Origin: Gillisella vitis
GTDB taxonomy: Bacteria > Pseudomonadota > Alphaproteobacteria > Rhizobiales > Rhizobiaceae
Direction of reading: 5' to 3'
NCBI RefSeq assembly: GCF_001541345.2
Contig: NZ_LMVL02000002.1
Location: 434,001-498,000, forward strand
Length of the DNA stretch: 64,000 nt
This document shows, one piece after another, positions 7,779 to 16,526 of the stretch (its first letter is position 1; every line of letters starts with the position of its first letter). The notes under the pieces are model-generated. The model saw nothing but the letters and a program-made list of their open reading frames with translations, was not told the origin of the DNA and did not search any database. Both the position numbers and the translations under genes were made by a program.

Positions 7779-9269
7779 ATGCTGCGTGATCGTATTCGCT
7801 ACAGACCTCTGATGGACAAGCTGGTCACAGCCGACGAGGCCGCCGCCATGATCGAAGACGGCATGACCATCGGCATGAGCGGCTTTACCCGCGCCGGGGA
7901 AGCCAAGGCGGTGCCGATGGCGCTGGCGGAGCGCGCCCGTAAGCATCCTTTGAAAATCACGCTGATGACCGGTGCGTCGCTGGGCAATGATCTCGACAAG
8001 ACGCTTGTCGAAGCCCATGTCGTGTCACGGCGCATGCCGTTTCAGGCCGATCCGGCGCTGCGCAAGGCGATCAATGCCGGCGAGGTGATGTTCATCGACC
8101 AGCATCTTTCAGAAACGGTTGAACAGTTGCGCACCGGTCAGATCGCGCCGGTCGATATTGCCATCATTGAGGCGGTGGCCATTACCGAGCATGGTGGCAT
8201 TGTGCCGACCACATCGGTTGGCAATTCCGCCAGCTTTGCCATTCTCGCCAAGAAAGTGATTATCGAGCTGAACCTATCGCAGCCGATCACGCTGGAAGGC
8301 CTGCACGACATCTATATCCCGTCGCGGCGCCCGGCTCGTATGCCGATCCCCGTTGTGACGCCGGAAAGCCGTGTCGGGCTGCCCTATATTTCTATTCCTC
8401 CGGAAAAAATTGCCGCCATTGTCGTCTCGGAGAAACAGGACAGCTCGGCCCCTATTCAGCCGCCGGACGACGATACCAAGGCCATTGCCAGCCATCTGAT
8501 TGAGCTTTTGCTCAACGAAGTGCGCCAAGGCCGGATGGGCTACGATCTCCAGCCGTTGCAGGCCGGGATTGGCACCATTGCCAATGCCGTCTTGCATGGC
8601 TTTATCGATACACCGTTCCATGACTTGAAGATGTATTCGGAGGTCTTACAGGATTCGACCTTCGAATTGATCGATGCCGGCAAGATGACTTTTGCCTCTG
8701 CCTCGTCGATTACCCTGTCGGCGGAGATGTATCAGAAAGTCCTGCCAAAACTGGCTGAATACAAGCATCACCTCGTGCTGCGTCCGCAGGAAATCAGCAA
8801 TCATCCTGAAGTCATTCGGCGGCTGGGGCTGATCTGCATCAATACGGCGCTTGAATTCGACCTCTACGGCAATGTGAATTCCACTCATGTCGGCGGCACG
8901 CAGATGATGAACGGCATCGGCGGATCTGGTGATTTTGCCCGCAATGCCTATCTGTCGATTTTCGTTACCAAGTCTATTGCCAAGAATGGTGCGATTTCCT
9001 CTGTCGTTCCTATGGTCAGTCATGTCGATCACACCGAACACGACGTCGATATTCTCATTACCGAACAGGGGCTTGCCGATCTACGCGGTCTGGCGCCGCG
9101 CGAAAGGGCGCGGCTGGTTCTCGACAACTGCGTGCATCCCGATTACCGCGACCAGCTTGCCGATTATTATCAGAGGGCGCTCGTGCGTGGGGGGCATACG
9201 CCTCACATTCTCGAAGAGGCGTTTTCCTGGCATCAATCGATGCGTGAGACAGGAACCATGCGCCGATAA
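7779..9269 (+). CDS. Acetyl-CoA:succinate CoA-transferase family enzyme
   Basis: 496-residue enzyme of the acetyl-CoA hydrolase/transferase family, closest in pattern to succinyl-CoA:acetate CoA-transferases. The signature MYSEVLQDS carries the probable catalytic glutamate (about residue 288), which forms the glutamyl-CoA thioester in this family. Other marks are DGMTIGMSGFTRAGEAKAVP near the start, the FGNVNSTHVGGTQMMNGIGGSGDF-type CoA-binding loop (here DLYGNVNSTHVGG) and HVDHTEHDVDILITEQGLADLRG near the end. It would swap CoA between succinyl-CoA and acetate in the cytosol. ATG 7779 has AGAGGAGA 8-15 bp upstream. Monocistronic by spacing. Confidence 0.9.
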   Translation: MLRDRIRYRPLMDKLVTADEAAAMIEDGMTIGMSGFTRAGEAKAVPMALAERARKHPLKITLMTGASLGNDLDKTLVEAHVVSRRMPFQADPALRKAINAGEVMFIDQHLSETVEQLRTGQIAPVDIAIIEAVAITEHGGIVPTTSVGNSASFAILAKKVIIELNLSQPITLEGLHDIYIPSRRPARMPIPVVTPESRVGLPYISIPPEKIAAIVVSEKQDSSAPIQPPDDDTKAIASHLIELLLNEVRQGRMGYDLQPLQAGIGTIANAVLHGFIDTPFHDLKMYSEVLQDSTFELIDAGKMTFASASSITLSAEMYQKVLPKLAEYKHHLVLRPQEISNHPEVIRRLGLICINTALEFDLYGNVNSTHVGGTQMMNGIGGSGDFARNAYLSIFVTKSIAKNGAISSVVPMVSHVDHTEHDVDILITEQGLADLRGLAPRERARLVLDNCVHPDYRDQLADYYQRALVRGGHTPHILEEAFSWHQSMRETGTMRR

Positions 9270-9466
9270 GATTTGACTGGTATCAAGCGTCTAATGACGA
9301 TAAACCGGTTTCGACACCAGAGCCGGGCGGCATGATGCTGACCCGGGGCGGATACAGACCGGACCCGACAATGATTAAACCGCATGCCGACCGATCCGCC
9401 CTATCTCTTTCTGAAAAGCAGACCATCACAGCTCCACCCCGCCGCTCAAGGCGGCGCGGCTTGACC

Positions 9467-10720
9467 ATGTCCATGCGCTCGGCCACTCGGCCGCTCGCTA
9501 TTATCATGCTCGGCGTGCTGTTGGTGGGCTGCGCATCGCGGGCGGTGGGCGTGATGAAGCCGGTTGGTGCGGTTAAGGCTGCCAATGCCAGCGAGGTCAA
9601 CGTGCTGGCCGCAACGACCCGTGCGCCGTCGGAGGATAAATCTATCCTGTTCAGCGGTGAGCGTGGAACGGGTCTTATGATCGATGCCGTCACCATTTCG
9701 ATCCCTCCCGACGCAACCCGCAAGATCGGTGAGGTTCAATGGCCAAAGAAGCTGCCGCCGGATCCGCGTAAGGAGTTCGCGACAGTTGCCGTCCAGCCCA
9801 TTCAGAACGACCAGCAGCGCCGGGCCTGGCTGAACACCCATGCAAAGGGCAAGCACCGCGTGCTGTTGTTCGTGCATGGGTTCAATAATACCTACGAGGA
9901 TTCCGTCTATCGCTTTGCCCAGATCGTTCACGATTCAGGCACGGATGTGGTGCCGATGGTGTTTACCTGGCCGTCTCGCGCCAGTATTTTCGATTATAAT
10001 TACGACAAGGAAAGCACCAATTACTCCCGCGATGCCCTGGAAGAAATGCTGACCCGCATGACCAGCGACCCGCAGGTTTCAGATGTGACCGTCATGGCGC
10101 ATTCGATGGGATCGTGGCTTGCCGTCGAAGCGCTGCGGCAAATGGCTATCCGCCATGGCGGCGTCAATGCCAAGATTACCAATGTCATTCTTGCCTCTCC
10201 GGATCTGGATGTCGATGTGTTCGGCAAGCAGTTTCAGGCCTTGGGGCCAAAGCCGCCGCATTTCACCCTGTTCGTTTCGCAGGATGACCGGGCGCTGAGT
10301 ATTTCCCGGCGCATTTCCGGCAATGTCGACCGGTTGGGACAGATCAATCCGGCCAATGAACCCTATCGAAGCGTGCTCGAAAAGGCTGGCATCACCGTTC
10401 TCGACCTGACCAAGCTGAAAACTGGCGATAGGCTGAACCACGGCAAGTTCGCCGAAAGCCCTGATGTCGTGCGGCTGATCGGCGGACGGCTGATTGCCGG
10501 GCAGACCGTCACGGATTCGCAGGTCGGCGTCGGCGAAGCTCTCGGTGCCGTCACCATCGGCGCGACCAACACGATCGGTCAGGCCGCCAGCACCGCAATC
10601 AGCGCACCGATCATGATCTTCGACCCCCGGACCCGTCGAAACTATGGGGACCAGCTGAAAAAGCTTGGCGAAAGTGCTGGCTCGACGGTCACCTCCGTCG
10701 GTGACACTGTGCCACGGTGA
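9467..10720 (+). CDS. Lipoprotein alpha/beta hydrolase (DUF900 family)
   Basis: 417 residues when read from ATG 9467, which gives a lipoprotein signal: a hydrophobic stretch ending in the lipobox LLVGC with cysteine 22. An earlier in-frame ATG (9332) would bury that signal behind 45 mostly polar residues. The body fits the DUF900 alpha/beta hydrolases: VLLFVHGFNNTYEDSVYRFAQ (oxyanion side), FTWPSRASIFDYNYDKEST, and the nucleophile elbow VMAHSMGSW. An aspartate and the histidine in GDRLNHGKF may complete the triad. It should be membrane-anchored on the periplasmic side. The substrate is unknown; esterase or lipase activity is the family expectation. Confidence 0.8.
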   Translation: MSMRSATRPLAIIMLGVLLVGCASRAVGVMKPVGAVKAANASEVNVLAATTRAPSEDKSILFSGERGTGLMIDAVTISIPPDATRKIGEVQWPKKLPPDPRKEFATVAVQPIQNDQQRRAWLNTHAKGKHRVLLFVHGFNNTYEDSVYRFAQIVHDSGTDVVPMVFTWPSRASIFDYNYDKESTNYSRDALEEMLTRMTSDPQVSDVTVMAHSMGSWLAVEALRQMAIRHGGVNAKITNVILASPDLDVDVFGKQFQALGPKPPHFTLFVSQDDRALSISRRISGNVDRLGQINPANEPYRSVLEKAGITVLDLTKLKTGDRLNHGKFAESPDVVRLIGGRLIAGQTVTDSQVGVGEALGAVTIGATNTIGQAASTAISAPIMIFDPRTRRNYGDQLKKLGESAGSTVTSVGDTVPR

Positions 10721-10775
10721 TGCTGCTGAATAATTACCACCTTGAATCGATTTCGGTTTCAGGAATTATGCAATA
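10721..10775. repeat. Palindromic intergenic repeat, copy 1
   Basis: An imperfect palindrome (TGCTGAATAATTA... to ...GGAATTATGCAATAG) immediately follows the hydrolase stop. Its reverse complement matches 24252-24296 (shared TGCATAATTCC, AAACCGGAAT-like core and AAGG block). This pattern resembles short palindromic intergenic elements dispersed in Rhizobiaceae genomes. Confidence 0.55.
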
Positions 10776-10826
10776 GATCGCCTGTTGCTTGAGGGACTGA
10801 TCAGCCACGAACCGGAGGATGCCGCG

Positions 10827-11870
10827 ATGAGATGGAAGCGCATGATGCAATTGCTCGATGTGCATTGCGAAGGCGAAATCGGCAAAGTGGCGATTGGCGG
10901 GGTTCCGAAAATTCCCGGCGATACGGTGGCGGATCAGTTGCATTGGTTGAATACGGACCCGAAAGGCCGGGAGCTGCGGCATTTTCTAGTGTTGGAGCCA
11001 CGCGGAGCACCAATCGGCTCGGTCAATCTGCTGCTACCGGCCAAGGACAGCCGAGCGGATGCCGCCTTCATCATCCTTCAGCCCGATCAGGCCCATGCCA
11101 GTTCCGGCTCCAATTCGATCTGCGTCACCACGGCCCTGCTTGAAAGCGGCATGATCGAGATGCAGGAACCGGAAACGGTGGTGATGCTGGAAACCGCCGC
11201 CGGGCTGGTCAAGGCTGTGGCTCAATGCAAAGAGGGGCATTGCGACAGCGTCACCTTGACTATGGTGCCATCCTTCGTTCACGAACTGGACGCGCAGATT
11301 GCCACGGAAAGTTGGGGCGAGATTCGCTTCGATCTCGCTTATGGCGGGGTTTTCTATGCGCTGGTGGATGTCCGCCAACTCGGACTGTCCATCGAGCCGG
11401 GCAATGCGCGCCGTCTGGTGGAGGCGGGCATGCTGTTGAAGGGCGACATTAATCAGCGCATACAGGTCGTGCATCCGGATATTCCGGCCATTTCCGGCGT
11501 CGCCTATGTGATGTTTCGCGATGAGGACCCGGACGGTGCCGTGCGGACCTGCACCACTATGTGGCCGGGTCGGGTAGACCGTTCGCCTTGCGGTACAGGA
11601 AATTCGGCCAATCTCGCCACATTGCATGCGCGTGGCCGGGTCAAGCCGGGTGACAGCTTTCTGTCGCGCTCGATCATCGGTTCGCAGTTCACGGTCGGTC
11701 TGCAAGGCCTGACCACCGTTGCCGGTCGCTCTGCGGTCATTCCCACCATTACCGGACGCGGCTTTACCTATGGCATCCACCAGGTTGCCCTGGATGCCTT
11801 CGATCCACTCGGGGGTGGGTTTGTGTTGACGGATGTCTGGGGTGCTGCGGCCGAAACCATCAAGATTTAA
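10827..11870 (+). CDS. Proline racemase family protein (Ser/Cys type)
   Basis: 347 residues, the normal length for proline racemase / hydroxyproline epimerase / trans-3-hydroxyproline dehydratase enzymes. The second catalytic cysteine is evident in SPCGTGNSANLA. The first catalytic position, a cysteine in MCGH-type members, falls in SSGSNSIC and appears to be serine. The family also has Thr-type dehydratases, so the reaction cannot be fixed; an epimerase or dehydratase for a proline derivative is likely. VHCEGEIGKVAIGGVP near the start is typical. GGAGG at 10814-10818 supports ATG 10827. Confidence 0.85.
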   Translation: MRWKRMMQLLDVHCEGEIGKVAIGGVPKIPGDTVADQLHWLNTDPKGRELRHFLVLEPRGAPIGSVNLLLPAKDSRADAAFIILQPDQAHASSGSNSICVTTALLESGMIEMQEPETVVMLETAAGLVKAVAQCKEGHCDSVTLTMVPSFVHELDAQIATESWGEIRFDLAYGGVFYALVDVRQLGLSIEPGNARRLVEAGMLLKGDINQRIQVVHPDIPAISGVAYVMFRDEDPDGAVRTCTTMWPGRVDRSPCGTGNSANLATLHARGRVKPGDSFLSRSIIGSQFTVGLQGLTTVAGRSAVIPTITGRGFTYGIHQVALDAFDPLGGGFVLTDVWGAAAETIKI

Positions 11871-12205
11871 GAGCTGTGATGGCGCCCAGCTGGGGGCCTC
11901 CCGACATCCGGAATCTTAAAACGTGAGGGAGTGTCGAAAACCCATCTATTCTTAAGGTTGTCAACTGTGTTGAATACACCGTACTACAGTCTGTCAGCTT
12001 CATACTGAACTGGCTATCGCGTCACTTCTTTTGTTTTCGTTTGTCTTTTCAGGAAAGCCGGGTTGCAATTTCCCTAAGGCAAGCCTTTTAAGTCCAGGGT
12101 TTTGGGCAGAGCAGTAGCAACCGGTTTTGGACACGATGCCACACCGTGACAAAGCGAATTTCGGACGATTGACAAAGCGCATGGTGCTTTCGGCAAGGGG
12201 ACGCA
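11871..12205. other. 335-bp gap, probable promoter region
   Basis: No gene is supported here. Short frames on the minus strand lack ribosome sites and family patterns. The region should hold the promoter of the Crp/Fnr-type gene; the AAGGGG at 12195-12200 is its ribosome site. Confidence 0.4.
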
Positions 12206-12946
12206 ATGACATCGGAAAACACTGCTGATACTGGCTTGGCAGGTAATGGCTTGGTGGATACTGGCATGTTTCTGGCCCAGGCGGATATTTTCACCAGCCT
12301 GACGCCGGAAGAAGATAGGGCATGGTCGCAGCTCTGCACCGTTGAGAGCGTTTCGGGTGGCACGATTGTCCTCGATTATGGCATCAGACCCGAAATTGTA
12401 CTCGTCGTCCTGTCTGGCGCTCTGCGTGCCACGTTGCGTGTTTCAGCCGGAAAGGAGCTATTTCTGGATATGATCGGCCCCGGCGGCACCATGGCAGAAA
12501 TGGATGCGATACGCCCTGAAGGTTATAATCTTTGTCTGATGACCACCACCGATGCGACGCTGGTTCGAATGCCAGTGGACGTCTTCAATGACATTATCGC
12601 GAAAAAACACACAGTCTGTCTGAGCCTGCTGTCCATCTTGGTCCAGCGCATGCACGTCCTGCATGCCAGAATATGCGAGTTTTCCTATCTCGATGTCCGG
12701 CACCGCCTTTACACAACCTTGCTACGATTGTCGAAGCCCTGTGAGGACAAGCCCCAGCAGCGGGCGATCTCTCCGGTGATCATTCATGCGGCTTTAGCCG
12801 AACATGTTGGTGCCCGCCGCGAAACCGTCTCACGCGAAATGTCGCGTCTGGTGCAGGATGGCGTGATCGAACGCACCCGCAATGCGATTGTCATCCGCCA
12901 GCCCCACGAGTTATTGCGGCGCCTGTCGCAATTCGATTTTGCATGA
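12206..12946 (+). CDS. Crp/Fnr-family transcriptional regulator
   Basis: 246 residues. Residues about 30-150 form a cyclic-nucleotide-binding-like beta barrel (GGTIVLDYGIRPEIVLVVLSGALRATL, MIGPGGTMAEMDAI), followed by the long dimer helix and a C-terminal helix-turn-helix (ALAEHVGARRETVSREMSRLVQDGVIERT). The cysteine cluster of oxygen-sensing Fnr is absent, so the ligand is unknown. It stands alone, 325 bp upstream of a two-component gene group that it might regulate (inference). Confidence 0.88.
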   Translation: MTSENTADTGLAGNGLVDTGMFLAQADIFTSLTPEEDRAWSQLCTVESVSGGTIVLDYGIRPEIVLVVLSGALRATLRVSAGKELFLDMIGPGGTMAEMDAIRPEGYNLCLMTTTDATLVRMPVDVFNDIIAKKHTVCLSLLSILVQRMHVLHARICEFSYLDVRHRLYTTLLRLSKPCEDKPQQRAISPVIIHAALAEHVGARRETVSREMSRLVQDGVIERTRNAIVIRQPHELLRRLSQFDFA

Positions 12947-13270
12947 ATTATTATTTTTTCCAATGGCTTAGATTGAAACTCAAGGCGACGGTCTCTCATG
13001 GATCTCGCCAGTTGCCCTAAAACAAGAAAAACTAAAATTTTAGCTGATTGCTTTAGCCAATTTCAGTGTGCCCCTGATACAAGCAAGGGTAATCGCTGAG
13101 ATTTGGAGCGCTGACTTGGTTCTGCATGATGCAGACTGCTCCCTGCAAGGTCCAGCATGGAAAATGCAATCCTGACATGATGCTGCCCGAATGCGACAGT
13201 CCGCCCGACCGTTGCGGATGTGTTGTCATCAGGTCTGCTGTCCCAGCGACAACCGTCAACGGAGGAAACC
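12947..13270. other. 324-bp gap upstream of response regulator
   Basis: No credible coding region on either strand. The first 100 bp are AT-rich (runs such as AAAACTAAAATTTTAG near 13029-13045), suiting a promoter. GGAGG at 13261-13265 is the ribosome site for the next gene. Confidence 0.4.
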
Positions 13271-13672
13271 ATGAGCATTCTGATCGTTGAAGACAACGCC
13301 ACCAACGCGATGATCCTGAAACATCTGGCGCGCAAGGTCGCCGATGATGAAATCATCGTGCAGGCCGATGCCAATGAGGCGCTGGTTCTGTGTCATCAAA
13401 CGCTATTCGATCTGTTGATCGTCGATCAGATCCTGCCGGGTATGAGCGGTTTGCAATTTGTCACCATGCTCCGCCAACTCGGCCGTTACGACCAGGTGCC
13501 GATCATCATGGTCACCGCCGACAATGAGCCAGGACTGCGCCAGGCCGCCCGTCAGGTCGGCATTACCGACTTTTTGACAAAGCCGGTTGAAGCCCTGGCC
13601 TTCCGCCAATTGATCGCCAATTACCGTGGCGGCAGCGTTGCAGGTGAGGCGCGGGGCGCTGTGGTCCGATGA
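13271..13672 (+). CDS. Stand-alone receiver (response regulator)
   Basis: 133 residues consisting of a CheY-like receiver only. The acidic pair is in LIVEDNATNAM, the phosphoacceptor aspartate in LLIVDQILPGMSG, the Thr in IIMVTADNE and the lysine in FLTKPVEA. No output domain is present, so it may act by protein contact or as a relay intermediate. Its stop overlaps the next start by four bases (ATGA), and the following kinase overlaps in turn, making a three-gene coupled unit. The kinase's Hpt domain is the natural phosphate partner (inference). Confidence 0.9.
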   Translation: MSILIVEDNATNAMILKHLARKVADDEIIVQADANEALVLCHQTLFDLLIVDQILPGMSGLQFVTMLRQLGRYDQVPIIMVTADNEPGLRQAARQVGITDFLTKPVEALAFRQLIANYRGGSVAGEARGAVVR

Positions 13673-14163
13673 AAGGATATGTCCTCGCCATCGCCCTGCT
13701 TTTTGCCTTGGCACCGCGCGCCCATGCGCTCGATACGCCGAAGGGCGCAGTCATCCTGACTGTCGAAGGCAAGCTTTCCCACTCCAATAGCGGCGAGAAG
13801 GCCATTTTCGACCTCGCCATGCTGGAGGCCTTGCCAGGGCGGACCGTGACGCTTGAGACCCCCTGGACGAAAAAGCCAGCAACCTATTCTGGCCCCTTGC
13901 TGCGCGCCGTTCTGGATGCCGCCGGTGCTGGACGGGGAGCTGTGACCATCCGGGCGCTCAATGACTATTCGGCGGTTATTCCCCTGGAGGATGTAACCGG
14001 GCTCAACATTATCCTCGCCACACGCATGGACGGCGAAACCATGCCGGTGCGCGACAAGGGCCCGATGATGGTGATCTATCCGTTCGACGAGGACAGCAAT
14101 CTCTATACGGAAACCTATTTTGCGCGCTCTGTTTGGCAGATCAAATCGCTCGAGGTTCGGTGA
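13669..14163 (+). CDS. Periplasmic molybdopterin-domain-like protein without Cys
   Basis: 164 residues with a Sec signal peptide (cut near AHA-LD, about residue 20). The rest resembles the oxidoreductase molybdopterin-binding fold seen in sulfite-oxidase-type proteins (RTVTLETPW, YSGPLLRAVLDAAGA, IRALNDYSAVIPLEDV, GPMMVIYPFD). The mature chain has no cysteine at all, so it lacks the residue that ligates molybdenum in true enzymes. Being coupled on both sides to two-component genes, it is best read as a periplasmic ligand-binding or accessory sensor for the kinase, which is inference. Confidence 0.75.
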   Translation: MKGYVLAIALLFALAPRAHALDTPKGAVILTVEGKLSHSNSGEKAIFDLAMLEALPGRTVTLETPWTKKPATYSGPLLRAVLDAAGAGRGAVTIRALNDYSAVIPLEDVTGLNIILATRMDGETMPVRDKGPMMVIYPFDEDSNLYTETYFARSVWQIKSLEVR

Positions 14164-16418
14164 TGCTGCTCGCTCCCGCCACGGCGCAAAAACGTCAAAC
14201 GCAGCCAAAGACGACCATGATCCTGTTGATCCTGTCGGGTGTCTTGTTGCTGACATTTCTTCTGCTGTTCAAGGACGTATCCGACCGCTACCGCCTGCTG
14301 TTTGACGACATCCGGGAAAACGCAGTCTGGTCGATCTACCAATTGGACCGGGAGGCGCGCGCCCTTGATTATGTCTTGCTGGAAGTCAGCAACGAGGATG
14401 CCAGCGACGAGAAGACGATCGCGCAAGTCTCTATGCGCTACGATATTCTTGTGTCCCGGATCAACCTGGTCAATAATTCCAAATTCGGTAGCTATTTCAA
14501 CAGCGACACGACGATATCAGGCCATTTGCAAAGCATCGGCGACATCGTCCGGAAAATAGAACCGGCTTTGAATGGATTTGAGACCGGCGTCGCGCGGGAC
14601 GCTCAACAGATTGAACAGGTGAAGCGGGACCTGGATGTCCTGTGCGCGCAAACCAACGACCTGTTGATTTACACCAATTCCTACGTTGGCAACCAGCGCT
14701 CCACCATCCGCAGCGCCATGTTCGAGATGGAAAAGACCTCGGCCATTATGCTCGGTCTGTTGATGGCATCTGTGATCTTTCTCGTCGTCACGTTGCACCG
14801 CCAGCTCAAGTCGGTCCGCGAGACCAGCCGCCGCCTGGAAACCATGGCCAGGGAACTGTCGGATGCCTATGAGGCCGCCGATTCCGGCAACCGGGCCAAA
14901 TCCCAGTTCATGGCGACCATGGGCCACGAAATCCGCACACCGCTCAATGCCATTCTGGGCATGGCCGAATTGCTGGAATATTCGCAGCTGCCGTCTGATG
15001 CCCTGCAAAGCGTCAAGACCATCCGCTCATCTGGCGAAGCGCTGCTGGAAGTGATCAACGAGATCCTGGATTACTCCAAGATCGAGCATGGCAAGCTGGA
15101 GCTGGAAGAGCGGGCCGTCGATATTTCCAGTCTGGCGGAAAACACCATCAGCATCATGCAGGGTCGCTCCGACGATCAGGATAATCAGCTGGTGCTGGAT
15201 ATTCCGGTGTCTCTCGATGCACTTTACGTGCGCACCGACCCCACCCGCCTGCGCCAGGTTCTGCTCAATCTGCTTAGCAATGCTATCAAATTCACTCAGA
15301 ACGGCGTGGTGACACTACGGCTGCGCGAATTCTATCGCGGGAGCGCATTGATGTTGCGGTTCGAGGTGGAGGACACCGGCATTGGTATCGATGAGACCGG
15401 GCTTGCCAAATTGTTCAAGCCATTTTCGCAGGTGGATGCCAGTATCAGCCGTAAATACGGCGGCACCGGGCTTGGGCTGACAATCTGCAAGCAGATCGTC
15501 GAGAAGCTGGGCGGCGAATTGGGCATGAGCAGCACGGTTGGGGTTGGCAGCATCTTCTGGTTCGAACTGCCGGTCATGGCAGCCGGAAAGGATGATGTCC
15601 GCCAGAATGCCCGCCACAGCAGCGCGGATTTGCCCCGTCTGAAGATCCTTCTGGTCGAGGATAACCGGGTCAACCAGCAGGTAGCCAGCCGCTTCCTGTC
15701 GAAACTCGGCCAGGATGTGGTTGTGGCTGGCGATGGCGCCCAGGCGGTGGCTCGCACCGAGCGGGAAGTCTTCGACATGATCCTGATGGATATGCAAATG
15801 CCGGTCATGGATGGTATCGAGGCAACCCGCCATATCATCGAGCGCGGCGGGGCTTCCGCCTTGACGCCGATTGTTGCGATGACCGCAAATGCTTCTGACG
15901 ACGATCGCCGTCGGTGCCGGGCTGCCGGCATGGTGGGATTTGAATCCAAACCGGTGACCATGAACCGCCTGCGCGACCTCATTCTCAGCTTTGCACCGGT
16001 GGAACGCGAACAGGCCTCGGTTGAGGGGCCGGTTGAGACCAAGCCTCAGCAAGACAATGTGTTGGACCATAGCCCATTGACCCTGCAACAGCATCTTGAC
16101 GAGATCAACGGGCTTGATGAGGCGCGCCACGACGAACTGGTCGAGGCCCTGGGCGAAGAGATCTACCAGGAATTGATTGAATCGTTTTTTGATGATGCCG
16201 CCCAGCTGCTTGGCGAATTGCACAAGGCCATGGCCCAGCGCAATCCCCGGGAAATTGACCGCGTACTCCACACGATCAAGGGGGCTGCCGTCAATGTCGG
16301 TTTGAACGATATTGCAGGCTTTGCCCATGCGTTAAGAGTGCAGCAGCCAACGCCGGATGCCGTTCACAGGTTGACGCAAGAGGTGGATTTGATGAAGCTC
16401 AAATTGGTAGGAGCCTGA
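14163..16418 (+). CDS. Hybrid sensor histidine kinase with receiver and Hpt
   Basis: 751 residues. Two membrane helices (about 18-38 and 192-214) bracket a roughly 150-residue periplasmic region. Then come a HisKA domain with phospho-histidine 255 (MGHEIRTPLNAILG), an ATPase domain (LLSNAIKF about 368, DTGIGID, GGTGLGLTI about 433), a receiver with aspartate 543 (ILMDMQMPVMDG) and a C-terminal Hpt domain with histidine 703 (LHTIKGAAVNVG). A complete His-Asp-His relay is thus present in one chain, and the receiver at 13,271 or 16,527 could be the final acceptor. ATG 14163 overlaps the preceding stop (TGATG). Inner membrane. Confidence 0.93.
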   Translation: MLLAPATAQKRQTQPKTTMILLILSGVLLLTFLLLFKDVSDRYRLLFDDIRENAVWSIYQLDREARALDYVLLEVSNEDASDEKTIAQVSMRYDILVSRINLVNNSKFGSYFNSDTTISGHLQSIGDIVRKIEPALNGFETGVARDAQQIEQVKRDLDVLCAQTNDLLIYTNSYVGNQRSTIRSAMFEMEKTSAIMLGLLMASVIFLVVTLHRQLKSVRETSRRLETMARELSDAYEAADSGNRAKSQFMATMGHEIRTPLNAILGMAELLEYSQLPSDALQSVKTIRSSGEALLEVINEILDYSKIEHGKLELEERAVDISSLAENTISIMQGRSDDQDNQLVLDIPVSLDALYVRTDPTRLRQVLLNLLSNAIKFTQNGVVTLRLREFYRGSALMLRFEVEDTGIGIDETGLAKLFKPFSQVDASISRKYGGTGLGLTICKQIVEKLGGELGMSSTVGVGSIFWFELPVMAAGKDDVRQNARHSSADLPRLKILLVEDNRVNQQVASRFLSKLGQDVVVAGDGAQAVARTEREVFDMILMDMQMPVMDGIEATRHIIERGGASALTPIVAMTANASDDDRRRCRAAGMVGFESKPVTMNRLRDLILSFAPVEREQASVEGPVETKPQQDNVLDHSPLTLQQHLDEINGLDEARHDELVEALGEEIYQELIESFFDDAAQLLGELHKAMAQRNPREIDRVLHTIKGAAVNVGLNDIAGFAHALRVQQPTPDAVHRLTQEVDLMKLKLVGA

Positions 16419-16526
16419 AACGGCAGGACCATTCCAACCCCTGAGGGAGCGCTTGGGGAAACCTACGGGGCGCATTGAACCCCGCAGACAATTGAAACAA
16501 GTGGCCTGACGGTCGCGGAGGCTATA

